A stretch of 64,000 nt of DNA from positions 4,526,001 to 4,590,000 of the forward strand of contig CM082587.2 in assembly GCA_040954595.2 (NCBI GenBank), read 5' to 3'. Of the stretch, positions 1 through 11,805 are shown in pieces. The notes under the pieces are model-generated. The model did not search any database. It was not told where the DNA came from and was given only the letters and a program-made list of their open reading frames with translations. The position numbers were made by a program, and so were the translations under genes. Position 1 is the first letter of the stretch; every line of letters begins with the position of its first letter. The stretch is from Balanoglossus misakiensis (Eukaryota; Hemichordata).

Positions 1-2755
1 TACAATTTACAGTAGCCCTGGCAAGAACAGTGTTGATCTCCCCGGTTTATCAGCAAAAGTGGTATAGTCCAACATCAAGTGGATTAGACCACTGGTTTAT
101 GGTGGGGGCATGGTCCCAAAGTATGTACAGCTCTGGTTTCTAAGACCCCTCTCAGTATGCATATGTGTTTAATACTGTTTCGTATCCCCACAGTACAATG
201 GGTAAGCAAGATTAGCAGTCTTGTAAGAGTCTGCAGGCCAGTAGACCTCAAAATATGCAGCACCTGCCCTGGTGCGTTTTTGGTCAAATTAACAAATGGC
301 TGATAGTGGATCAAAATTGTACCCTTCAAGTAGTGACCAAAATGTATTAACTTAGATCCCATTTATGCAGTGACAAAAGCTAAATTTTAACAACAACAAA
401 GACAATAGTATAGTTGACAGCCAATTCTTGCAGTGGCTTTTAATTTCAGTAACGCTGTCCAAATTGGGTATAGTTTTGGATTTCTGTGCCACTCACTGCT
501 CAGTCTTAGAGTTCTTTTGAGGATATGAACACGTGCATGTGCAATAGCGCTCTCAATGAGCTGTACTTGTCTTTATCGTTGTGGTAAATAGGGCCCCCAT
601 GCGACCAACTTTTGATAGTTGGTCATAAATCATTAACAGAACTCAATTTCCTTCGAAAATTCATTTTACAACAGACAAGTTTTCATCAGTAATCTTTCAC
701 TCTAAACATACAGTACACACATAGGAACAAACAAATAGCGCATACATGTCCAACTGAAGTTTTTTTTATTGAATCACATTCTGAAAAAGAGAACATTTAT
801 CATGCTCATCGCACTGCAAAGTTGGCAATACAACGAGCCAGCCTTGACCAGATCAAAGGTCAGCATTGTAGTATAGATGTAAGTCACATCAGCTGGAAGG
901 ATATTTCCTTTAAATTTTAGATATCTTTTTTGTGACATCAACAAACATTAGTGTTATCTACAAAGAGCAATATGCCCCAGACAGCAGTGTGTGTGCGTGT
1001 GTGTGTAGTCTGCATTATTTTAGGGATTGTAAGGAGACAGTAAAAAAAGTTTTTATTTTATCACATTATTTATTTGAAGTCAATGCAGGAATATTGACTG
1101 ACAAGGATTGTAATTTTATCGCAAGCAAAATTTCTAAAAAGTTGTGTGTTATGTCACTCTTCCAACCCCTGTTTGCCTTCACTGTAAACAATGGAATAGT
1201 CCATTCACTGGTACTAAGTGCAGTGGGTGGATCTTCCCAAAGTGAATGGCAGGGTGGCGGTCGAGGAAGTGTGAAGTAGGGTGAGTGTATTTCTAGCTTA
1301 ACCGGTGTAAATTCAGCTGTACGATGATGTTTACATTTTCAAGCACCATGGCAACTGGAAATAGATCACACTAAACAGAATGGTAGCCATGCTGTCAACT
1401 TAAAAAAAAACTTCCTTTAAACATTAATACATCTTACACCTATATGACAGATCAATTTAACGAGAAAGTGCAAATATATGACATTATTTACAGAAATTCT
1501 GAAGATAATTTAAGTTTCTGGTGTTAAGTTGCCAACGTAATAAATTTCACAAAGTGACAAAATCTCCCTCTATGGGGGATTGTTAATTAATTTTTAAGGC
1601 CCTCCCAAAAGAGCCTTGTATTCCTTTAATTTGTCAAAAATATCTGATACATTTTGTCATCAAGCTGGCTTGATGGTTGTTGTCGTGGAAACACTAGTCA
1701 CATTTCAAAAGGGGAGTGGAACTTCACCAGCTGACATCACACTTTAAATAAAAGGTAATATTTCATTGGCTAAATCTTCTTTGCATGCCAAGACAGCAGG
1801 GTCACATCACCAATCAGCAGTCACATTACAGCAGATGTGTTCTATCACATAGCATTATAAAATATTGTGTTATTGACAGAATGACTACATTCAAAATGCG
1901 CGAGCGTATTCTTTGCAGATTTTCCAATGCATCAAAACAAGCTGAAACACTGAAATGCAATGCTATTGGCTGAAGGAGGGTACATTGTTGGTAATCTTCT
2001 GTTCTTTTCCAATCAGACGCAGTGTTTTATTTTTGTTTGTAGTATCACAATTATATCTTTCATCACCGATAGGCTGAATGTGTATTAGAGGGACACAGGC
2101 AGTGTCTTTATCTTGTTATTTTCATTTAAAAGTTTGGCTCTTTTTACAGAGCTCTTGCGAGAATAACACAATGTAAATTTCCTCGTCTGCCATGTAAACT
2201 ATCACACTCTGTCAGCAAAAGGAAGTACTAAAAGCTACCTCAACACTTCAATCACACATTTTCTTATCTTGTGAGGTCAGCCGGGGTCAAGTCACCGTAC
2301 CAAGTTCACTTCCAGTGAAATCTATCATGATGTCCACAGAAGACCTATAGAGGGCTCTCTCTTTCGACAATTTCACGTGACAACTGTCAAGCCAACACAG
2401 ATTTCAATCTTCTCTCCATTTTCTTTGTTTCAACAGACCACAGTCACCACACATGGTATATAACTTATTGCTATTTTCTTCCAAATGTATATTTCAGAGC
2501 TGTCACATCTTAGAATATATTCCTTTATCAGAATCCATCTCTCCTGTATCATGTTGAAATTCTATAGAAATAACTATTAAAATAATTATTTCATACAAAA
2601 ACGGGAACTGTGAGCAATTTTTCTGCTGTGATTAATTTGTGTTCCTCTCTCTGAAATTGCATTTGAAACAAAAATACTGAAAATAAAGCCAAAAGTTCAA
2701 CTAATGTCCCTTTAAGATACACTTGCCAAAATGTAAAATATTCATGCTACACAAT
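1..2755. other. No recognised gene; left flank of TRMT1L
   Basis: I see no exon series, RNA gene or transposon here. Short open frames (for example 84-362 minus and 932-1279 plus) have no family resemblance, are broken by simple-sequence stretches and are not joined by credible splice sites. The DNA is A+T-rich. An RFX X-box-like palindrome lies at about 1342-1355. A minus-strand AATAAA near 765-770 could end a longer TRMT1L 3' UTR or belong to nothing. Confidence 0.5.
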
Positions 2756-2776
2756 GAAGAACTGGAATCAAATTAT

Positions 2777-2782
2777 TTTATT
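2777..2782 (-). terminator. Candidate poly(A) signal of TRMT1L
   Basis: AATAAA on the minus strand about 315 nt downstream of the TRMT1L stop codon, in a strongly A+T-rich setting. It would give a 3' UTR ending near 2755. Seen directly; use as a poly(A) signal is inferred. Confidence 0.45.
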
Positions 2783-3026
2783 AATATTGAGATATCAAAA
2801 AAATGTACATAGTACAATGTTGATGTTTTGTATAAAAAACGGATTGACCAACACATTGTCTGAAGACAACAGATATTTCACCAGCAATTCTTGTGACCCA
2901 ACTGAACAAAGTAACCAATAGTTTCTGGTAATCTGTTCATCCCCAGATAAATTCCTCATATAAAATAGAATATAGACAAAACAATAGGTCATAACTTTTT
3001 AACATTTCTAAGATTTCCTTTTAACT

Positions 3027-3094
3027 GTCTCTCTCTCTCTCTCCCTAACCCCCCTCCCCTCTCTCTCTCTCTCTGTTTCTGTCCGTCTCTCTTT
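3027..3094. repeat. CT-rich simple sequence
   Basis: Pyrimidine-rich tract of CT dinucleotides with short C runs, directly 3' of the TRMT1L stop codon and so inside its 3' UTR (a GA tract in the mRNA). Low complexity only. Confidence 0.8.
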
Positions 3095-3097
3095 CCC

Positions 3098-5641
3098 CTA
3101 ATGTTTCAAAGTTTTGCTGCCTCTAGATTTCAACAAATGAACAAACTGCTGCAATGTGGCCTCAGTTCTGACTGCAAGATGGTCAAAGTGCGTCCGACTT
3201 GCGCGAAAACCACTCCCTTGAAGAAACTCCACCATTTTGGGTGTTCTGCATGTAAAAAAATCACAAAAAACAACACACATACATTATTGATCAGATCACA
3301 GTAACCAACAAACATTAGCAATCGTTTGATAAATCTGCAAAATGCATCGATAAAACACCTCAAACTTACTTTGGTGTGTTCATGTCTTTCTGACTGTGCT
3401 TATGCAAATTGTAGTAAAATGATGGCTGCCCTTCGGATTCCGTTTCCTCCAAAGCTGCTGCACTCCCATCATCCCTCCGCGCCCTCTTCTCCATCGAAGT
3501 ATCTTCATCCTCAGACTCGAGAGGGCGCTTGCCACTAGCGCTGGGCACCCCACTGCCGTTCTCTGCGTACAGCTCTCGCTCGGACACGCTGCACCGGATT
3601 TGGAATGACTTTTTCTGCGCGGCGCAAACAGCTTCGCTCTGCGCCAGACTGAGGAGTCCCTGGACTTGATTGCTGAGGTTGAACTTGGTGGCGGCTTCTT
3701 GCATTTGGATGATAAATGAAGCACTGAATATACTTCCTCCCCTGCGAAAAAAACAAGTTGACATTTAAGATCAGCATTTGGAGAGACTGCAAATCAAATA
3801 ATTTTACCCCCCCCCCAAAAAAAAATCTTTTTTTAATGTCTTAACTCACCAGATTGGTCCCAGTTCAACGGCAGTTTTCCCAGGTGTACTCTGATGACAG
3901 TCACAGGGCAATAAACTGTAATAGTTCTCTATCAGCAACAAGAAAACAAAACATTTTACAGACGGATGTTATTACAATCAGTGGCTACAAATGTTATTCA
4001 CAGTCTTTTCATGGTAACTGCTTCACTTTAATGCACTTGATGTAAAAACTGAACCCACCCACTTCCTTACCTAGTACTGAGGTAGTCGTTGGAATGTACG
4101 CTCTCTCTTCGCACATGCGACAGTGAATGAGTCTCTTGATTTGGTCGACGCTGTCATCGGCGTGTTTCCCGCCCCGGTGTACGCGTACAATGACGAGGAC
4201 GAAGTGCTCCACTGTGACACTGAGCAAGACTTCGATGCCCTTGTAGCACCTTGCTGCAGCTCTGCATGGATGAGAAGAGTATAATTACCATGTTAGTTGC
4301 AAACATTAATTGACTTGGCAGCAGCATCTACACGTGAAAACAAGAAATCAAACAGCAAGATATCTGGAAACCTATTTATACATCACCAGTGGAAGTGATA
4401 GCTTCTCATAAGAGAAAGCTTCATTTTTTTTTCTCTCTGCCTGTTTACCTTGCAACAGCCTGCAACACCATCCTAGCTCCCAGCTCTCTGTAGTACTCTG
4501 TCCGTATCAAGTGCCCTCCGTAGTTCCTCAGGGTCACATTGTCGCTCTTGCCAAATAACGAACTCACATCGGTTGATGTTACCGAGACGATTCCGTGGTT
4601 CCGGACATTGTGGAACGCAGCTTCCAAGTACTGTACGGAAGTGCCATACGGGTCTAAGTGACTAAAACAGCAAAAAATTGCCAAATTCACTTAAAAGTTA
4701 AATCTTAACGAGTAAAACACCATTCTGAAACAATTTCCCTATTTATTTTTATGGAAAGTGATTGCACTGAGCAACACTTACACAAAATCAAACGCCCTCT
4801 GATGAAGTAACACATTGGCATCGCTGTTCACAACTTCCGCCACAGTCTGGCTTTCATCCACATCTTCACCTCCTTTCACATTCACTCCATTTCTCCGACA
4901 GTTTTCCCGGATAAGCTGTGTGGATTTTTCATTGATGTCTGATATTGTAACTTGTATGGGATGATCACTGCCGCAGTGCTTTGCCCACTGTATTCCCATT
5001 GCACCTACCATAAAAGACAGTAAAAGTCAACATTTTTGTCTGTGGTCAATTATAGTACATATATATACTAGCTGCCACTTTATTTGTACGAAACAATGTC
5101 TATGTGACTGGCATTTCTGTCACTTATTTTGCAGATTGAAGATTTCCTAAAATGGCTGTATAGGTAAAGCTAAATCCATAACTTTATGAAAGGCTATGAT
5201 TGGTCGGTATTGATTTGTTTGTTTGTTTGTTAACGAATACATAGCAGGTGCGCCCTCTACCGATCATTGTTCTAACCTGTGGCACCAAACGCATCCAAGC
5301 AGTGCACAGGAGTCTCTCTCTCGAACATGTATGATGACAGAGCACACAACACCAATTCCCTGTCAATAAAATAGAGAAAAAGGTGATTTACATATAATAT
5401 ATCACCATGGTAACCCCACTGTTGGCTGCATGATCACCGAACTTCCGAAGGGATGGTCAGTTGTCTTTGGCTTTCCTTACCTATTCATCCTCATTTTGGG
5501 ATTAAAGAACGACGCTGTTTTCCCCGGCGTGAGGTGATCTGAATTAATTATCACTTCTACTCCATTTTCCTTCGCCGTTCTCTCTGAAGTCGTCGCTGTA
5601 GTTGTTGTATCGTCCCCTTTTTCATCTACAACATTCGCCAT
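3098..5641 (-). CDS. TRMT1L: TRMT1-like tRNA (guanine) dimethyltransferase family protein
   Basis: Eight exons: 5641-5481, 5359-5277, 5004-4782, 4661-4449, 4261-4071, 3928-3850, 3741-3370, 3245-3098; the sum is 1470 nt, 489 residues plus stop. Trm1-family enzymes use S-adenosylmethionine to dimethylate guanosine in tRNA. Visible hallmarks are [12 protein letters not shown] (SAM-binding motif I, exons 2-3), the catalytic-type DPYG at the start of exon 4, STDVSSLFG, and a Cys cluster HCRMCEER followed by LLPCDCH before [13 protein letters not shown], typical of the Trm1 C-terminal zinc site. The C-terminal FYYNLHKHS and [18 protein letters not shown] match TRMT1L rather than TRMT1. The human protein is about 730 residues; this one lacks an equivalent N-terminal zinc-finger region. 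The start is the ATG at 5641, followed by an Asp/Thr-rich leader before the SFFNP core. GLUL ends roughly 450 bp upstream. Family is certain; the L paralogue is very likely. Confidence 0.93.
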
Positions 5642-6060
5642 GCTTGTTGTTGACCTCTGACCCCTATCCCTCAAGTCCCATGGAAACGCGCGAGCGGCCT
5701 TAGAGGGCGTAGTGGTTCTACACCTTATGCATATGTATGCATATACATATGTACAAGGCCTATAGCTATAGATACTAGGGCAGTCTATGCAAAAATCCAC
5801 TGGAACCAGCTTTTTCCGGTCTGTTGTTCAGCCACCCTTAAATGCTATGACATATGTCCATGCCACGTACACATGTAGCACACGTGTCGAGTTAATATAT
5901 CAAGGTATGTTTTGTCATGTGCAGATGTTTGCAAAATGAAAACCTTTATGCCGGGTTGACAAGTTTTTCCTTCAGCCAATATTTTAATATCTGACGCAAA
6001 GAGATCCAACAGGGACGTAAATACACGTACACCAAAGTCCACAGATTTTATTTTTTAACT
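5642..6060. promoter_or_regulatory. Short intergenic interval: TRMT1L promoter region
   Basis: About 420 bp between the TRMT1L start codon and the likely GLUL poly(A) site. A GC-richer patch (about 5680-5710, with GCGCGAGCGGCC) lies just upstream of the TRMT1L ATG. An X-box-like palindrome (ATCACCATGGTAAC, 5401-5414) lies inside TRMT1L intron 1. No TATA box is convincing. Promoter role is inferred from position. Confidence 0.45.
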
Positions 6061-6089
6061 TCATCCTAAATTCACCGAAGTGAATATTC

Positions 6090-6095
6090 TTTATT
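6090..6095 (-). terminator. Candidate poly(A) signal of GLUL
   Basis: Minus-strand AATAAA about 1.13 kb downstream of the GLUL stop, the last good signal before the TRMT1L promoter. It implies a long GLUL 3' UTR covering about 6070-7227, in which no other gene is seen. Confidence 0.45.
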
Positions 6096-7227
6096 GACAA
6101 TGCAGAATAACAAAAAAAGCAGAGTTAAAGTTACAACGCAAGTTGAAAATAGGAAATCAAAAAACAGTAAGTTAACAAATAAATACAAAATAGGCTTGTC
6201 CAAAGGACAGTTAGCCATGTAAAATGGAACACACGTTCAGCCACAAATTTGCAGGAAAGTAAAACCAACATCAATGGACACAATGTACAATTTTTCATTG
6301 AAAATAGCCAGCGTAGTCTTTTAAATGTGTCCTTATAAAAACTCAGTTTCACTATCCTACACTATTAACTCCCAGTTCAGTTTTCTCAAGGATTCATGAC
6401 AAAAAACTCACTTGTTCATGTTTTTTCTTTTTTAAATAAAGTCCAGTTTTAAACTGAATAGTGTTTAAAAGAACATGGGCAGTGAGACTTCAGAACTTTG
6501 CCATTTCGCTTGGCTTTTATCTTTTGGACAAGGTCACAGATAGGGGCAGGTTATGCAGGCAGAAGAGAGGGAGGAACAAGCAAGCAAAGTGGTATTGCTT
6601 CAGTACGACTCCAATAGACCTAGACAACAGCCAAGATGGTAAAATAATTAATATGATAATACATGTATAAATAACATCCTTTAATTACCATGGATATAAG
6701 TGAAGGTCTTAGCAAAAAAAGCTCCTGGGTTTGTTACATTTGGGGTCGTCAAATATATTGCTGTAATGTTGCTCAAAAGTGCAAAGGTAGCCATATTATT
6801 TTGAATAAACGAATATCAAATATGCCTAGCCTTTCCTGGGAACATCTCTTAAACAAGTCAGAATTCTTACAATAACTTTACGGTGTTAGATTAAAACCCC
6901 AGAAACTAGGGTCAAATCTGAAGTCTTCAAAAACTACTAGCGCTTCCTCGATTGTTCTTCAATGACATTTACAAACGCTGGATTGTCATTTATCCAGACA
7001 GAGAAAATTGTGCAGTCCTGCTGGTCAACCCTTTCACCCCTATTTTGCCTCCATATGGTACAGCCATATTGTAGAAAGAAAAAAACGCTTCAGCTGATTA
7101 TTGATGATTGTGTGGGGGTGAAAGAGTTAAATGGTCCAAACTGCTCAACATTGTCCTTGCAAATGGTGGAATATATTTTAATGATGCATAAAAAATAAAA
7201 TCTGTCAGTCTGTGGTTCTCTCTCTCT
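6096..7227 (-). other. GLUL 3' UTR (inferred)
   Basis: A+T-rich stretch between the GLUL stop codon at 7228-7230 and the AATAAA near 6090. No coding exon, RNA gene or repeat was recognised. Assignment as UTR rests on position only. Confidence 0.4.
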
Positions 7228-9704
7228 CTAGTCTTCATATTCATCACTATACTCCTCTTCTTCCCAGTCGTCCAGTATCGTTGTCCTGACCATCGCTTCC
7301 GTCACACGGTATGGATCGCAGTTGGACGAGGGCCTGCGGTCTTCAAAGTAGCCCTTCTTGTCTTCGCCAACCTGTTGGTTGAAAAAAAAAATTACGAAAC
7401 GTTTAACAATCTTGAGCTGAACCCATCATAAGAGTGCAATATCAATCAATCATGCCAAACTCAGTAAACATGTTTATTTCGCACACACAGCATACAATCA
7501 GCTGGTGCTACCATTATATTCAAATCAGTATCTGATGTTGATTTCATCATCGGTCCATAGGTCAACACGACCAGAAACCAGATGACGATGGGGTTTCAAG
7601 GTGACCTTGATATGTGAATTTAAAAGCAGCGGACCCAATTTCCTTGACCAAAAATGTGTTGTTTAATTTTTTAGGGGAAGAAGTGCTTTTGAAAACAACA
7701 TTTTAAATGATCCATGATGATGTCATATTTCATCAAAACATTTTGCATACTGGTTTTGTAACCCAACCATATGGTTGGTATATCTGGTTTTTATTTTTGC
7801 CTCAACTAAAGGGAAATGCACGAAGGAATTAGGAGGCAACAACCTCCCCAATTTCTTCACTATCAACCAAATGAAATCTTTGTTAAAACTCAGAACACTG
7901 TTGATATACTTTTATCCAGAACAAATAGACCGGAAGCCTTGCATGTTTACTGTGTCTATAAATATCTACGTCATGCCACTGTATTGCATCAGCAAAATGG
8001 AACTGCTGTCATTTTTGCATGGGCCCATCCCACAACACGCACACTAATGGCGCATAACATTTAACTGGTGAATTCCCCGTTACAAGAGATTTGTGGTTTT
8101 GGCAGCCATCTGCTTTTTTTGGGTGGGGGGATTTCCAGAACTATTCAGCGTGATGTCATCGAGTTAGTAAACAGGCTTGAATAAAGTCAGGCTCACAGAA
8201 ACCAACAGGTAGGGTGGACCCCGCCCTTACCAGGCAAAACACACTGTTGTCCACTGATGCATGACATTTACAAAAGGCCGAGAAAACGAGTTTGCTTCCG
8301 CCAAAAGCAACATCAGGTTTATGTATTTGGACCGTTTCCCGGTCTCTCTCACTACACAATAATTCCAGGCAACAACCCACGATCAACAAGTGGAATTATT
8401 AATCTGCCTGTTTACATGCAATGTTGTTGACCACCAAAAGTGCAACATCAAAAACAAAGATGACACCTTGACCAGTGCGATGACCTTTAACATCAACGAG
8501 ATGACCGCCCACCCCACCCTATCTATTTCACCTTCAGACAAAAAAAAGGCAATCTAAACAAATCCAAAACACTACTCACTTGGCGTGGAATCCTTATACT
8601 GGCTCCACGGTTGGCAACGCCGGCGGAGAAGTCGTTGATGCTCGATGTTTCGTGTCTACCTGTGAGACGACGGGCGTTGTCTTGGCCATCGTTGGGGTCG
8701 TAGAGCATGATGTGTCTCTTGTGTTGTTTTGAAAGTTTCTCGATGGCATCTTCAATATGCCTGGTGGTTGAGAGAAGTTTTTGTTTAATTTTACAAAAGG
8801 AACTAATTCACCAAATTGATGTAAAGAATATCATCCCATAATTTTTGAATAAAATCTCACCAAATTTTGTTGAATATACGAGAAACTGCGCATATTGAGG
8901 AACAAAGCTTACCTGATTCCATTTTCTTCTCTCATGGGTAGGGTGCTGTAGTTGGTGTGGCATCCGGCACCGTTCCAATCGCCCGGCATGGGTTTGGGAT
9001 CGAGCGACGCGATCACGCCGAAATCCTCGCACACCCTATGGAGCAAGAACCTGGCAATCCACAGATGGTCACCCATCTCGATGCCTTCACAGGGTCCAAC
9101 TTGGAATTCCCACTGGTGGTGAAATATCGAGCAAGAATTAGGATCGATAAAAAAAAATCACCAAAATGCTTGTTTTTAATAAGGAAACCAGCGCAAAAGC
9201 AAAATCAGTATCATAAAGAAAGCCAATAGTCTCACCTGAGCAGGCATGACTTCTGCGTTGGTGCCACTGATGTTGACGCCGGCGTAAAGACACGCTCTGT
9301 AGTGTGCTTCAAGAATGTCACGTCCGTAGACTTTGTCAGCACCAACGGCACAGTAATAGGGCCCTTGTGGTCCTGGATAACCCCTTGAGGGCCAGCCGAA
9401 AGGATGTCCATCTTGGTTCAGAAGTGTATATTCTTGTTCCATACCGAACCAAGGAATGTGTTCCTTTGCTTTTTCCATGACTTTCTTACATGACAAACGG
9501 AAGTTGGTTTCTGGTGGAGGGAAAGAAGGACAGAACAGAAAAAAAAGGTTACTTAAAAGTACCAGCTCTTTAGATCCTTAATAGGAACAGTGGAAGTTGA
9601 TCCAGGCACGTTACAATGCAAATGTGACACTGTAATGCACACCCAATGATAAAGTAAAAATAGCACTGTCACAATGGTGCCCCCACCAGCCAAACATCAT
9701 ACCA

Positions 9705-9735
<31 letters not shown>

Positions 9736-10411
9736 TTAACAATTATTGCTTTAACCCGTTCACCTCTCATTGCCCAGGTCCAGCATTTCTTTTGAAAACA
9801 ATGGAGTTGGATCAAACCATGGTGGTGAGAGGAAAGGGTGCCTTAAACTGACCCCTGTCATTTTTCTGGGCCAAAGTCCAGGGCTGAGAAAAGTGATGCA
9901 ACGCACACAAACTTTCAACACGTCCAAAATTTCAGTGGGCTTAAGAACTTCTCCCAAATTTACCTGCTGGCCTTTTGTCGTACTTGTACGTCTCACAGAG
10001 GACCAATTTGTTGGGTGCCAGTCTGAAGGGGTCGTTGAAAATAGCCACTGGATGAAGGTACATGTCACTGTTGCTGCCTTCTGCCTGTCCTGTACTGGAA
10101 CCGTCGTAGTTCCATACTGGCAATTCTGCAAAATTTAAAATTTTATAATTAGTTACGAAACAAGAAATTGAATTTGCTGTACACTTTTCAACTATAATTA
10201 AGCGATGAACACATTCTGAAACACTGCTTAATTTTTAAATACCTTCTGGTGATTTCGGTTCGAAGTCCACCGTCCTGGTCTTACACCTGACGCCTTCACC
10301 ACTACCGTCTATCCAAATGTACATGCATTGGACTTTATCACCAACTGGCAGTTGCATGTAGCGGTGGAGAACTTCCTTGTTAGTAGCTGCTGAATACGGA
10401 CTTGAAGACAT
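7228..10411 (-). CDS. GLUL: Glutamine synthetase (glutamate-ammonia ligase)
   Basis: Six coding exons: 10411-10243, 10125-9964, 9510-9236, 9112-8913, 8760-8580, 7371-7228; the sum is 1131 nt, 376 residues (human 373). This cytosolic, decameric GS type II enzyme makes glutamine from glutamate, ammonia and ATP. Family hallmarks in order: [18 protein letters not shown] (beta-grasp), [17 protein letters not shown] (GS signature), [11 protein letters not shown] (catalytic metal site), [25 protein letters not shown], the ATP-site run [48 protein letters not shown] and [17 protein letters not shown]. The C-terminus is unusually acidic ([12 protein letters not shown]). The start ATG lies 15 nt inside an exon whose acceptor is at 10427-10428, so there is an upstream non-coding exon, as in vertebrate GLUL. 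All active-site segments look intact. Confidence 0.98.
9706..9727. repeat. Poly-G tract in GLUL intron 2
   Basis: Uninterrupted run of 22 G. Its length is prone to sequencing error. Confidence 0.9.
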
Positions 10412-11780
10412 TTTGATTTGTAAATCCTGGGTTTGAGGAAAAAAAATAGAAATGTTTAATAAGTTAGTACGTTGTAACTGGTATTGGTAGAAGTATGAAT
10501 GGTGCAAAAAGTTTGTTTTTACTCTTTTCAAAACTGCTTAACAAATGTGGACAAAGTTTAAATTAAATTGTCCTGGGCTCTTACTTAGCTTTTGTAAAGA
10601 ATGTAATGTGAAGCCCTAAAATGCCCAGTACTGCTAGTAAACAATAGCATGGTGAAGCCGCCAAATTTCTCGCGCCAAACATTTCGAATTACCTTTTGTT
10701 TCAAATCACAACAAAACTATTGATCGCCACTTTTTACCGTTTTCGCCACAGTAGTTAATTTGCGCTTGCACCTTCTTTCGACGAAATCCACTGCTTCTAA
10801 ACCTGAAGCTGTAAACATAAGATCTGACCTCCCCACACCTACTACATGGCCTAGCTTCAAGCTTGCCTACTGTTTTCAAGGGTAAAACCCTCGGCAAAAT
10901 TCTGATGATCTAATTGGGACGCCAGATGCCACGACTACAGAATCCCCACAACACTTCAAATGTCTGATTTGTTTGTACTCGTGGCATGGGTACTAGAAAC
11001 CAGAGACCGGCTCGTAAAAGTTCACGGAAAAAACGAGGCGCGTTCAACGTACGCGTGCGCGTCGAAATTCCGCGCAATTTTCCTAACGTTCTGAGCGCAG
11101 TCCCACGTACACACTGTGGTTCCAGCAAAAGATTTTCCCGTACACAGATCGCCAAGATTTCCTCGGTTTCAGATCAAACTATACACGACCGTTGCCGATG
11201 TAAATAAACGGAGTACGGACTCGTTCCGATTTCCGATGAAACGGACGAGCCATGTACATTTCCGTCTTACACAACTGACGCGCGCGCGCTCTCAATCTCA
11301 TTCATCAAATGTGTACATTTCCATACCGACACCGGGCGTGTACGCATTTACGCGATCGATTGCATCAGCCAACGAAAAACTCTCTAAATCACAATGATCG
11401 TAGGAAGACAAACACTAGAATCATAAAACGATGGTCCATACTTACTGTGAAACAAGACTATGTGGCAATCAACTTGTAAAAATGAGTAAATTTCCCTGAG
11501 AGGTTGGGGCAATGCTTCAGAGACACGATCGCATGGCAGACTAAACGAAAAGCTAATGTGATGGTGGTGACGTCCTCGTAACCAGGTCACGTGACGGAAA
11601 CGTCATCCTCCCAACACAAGTTCTGGTCGTGACTGAAAAATTCCAGGCTGCTGATTGGTTCGCATCTGAATAATAATGACCTGCGTTAGCGTGCAAAACC
11701 CGCGCTTTTCCCGGATTTGGTGCGTGATCGCAGACTGACCCCGTGTTTAAGGACGATACAATAAAATGGAAAGATTTCGC
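10412..11780 (-). promoter_or_regulatory. GLUL 5' intron, non-coding first exon and promoter (inferred)
   Basis: An acceptor just upstream of the GLUL start (exon begins near 10426) needs a 5' non-coding exon. A good minus-strand donor (GTAAGT preceded by TTTCACA, about 11441-11446) would end that exon. Upstream lie the ten-base E-box palindrome GTCACGTGAC (11586-11595), flanking TGACGTC half-sites, and the palindromic TATATAAG near 11798-11805, which could set a start near 11770. CpG-rich patches occur at 11030-11350. Motifs are seen directly; the promoter model is inferred. Confidence 0.45.
11586..11595. promoter_or_regulatory. Palindromic E-box GTCACGTGAC
   Basis: Perfect ten-base palindrome of the USF/TFEB/MiT class, inside the presumed first exon or promoter of GLUL. 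It has CRE-like TGACGTC about 20 bp to one side and CGTCA just to the other. Binding is inferred from the motif alone. Confidence 0.5.
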
Positions 11781-11805
11781 CCAAAACTAGCGCGTGACTT
11801 ATATA

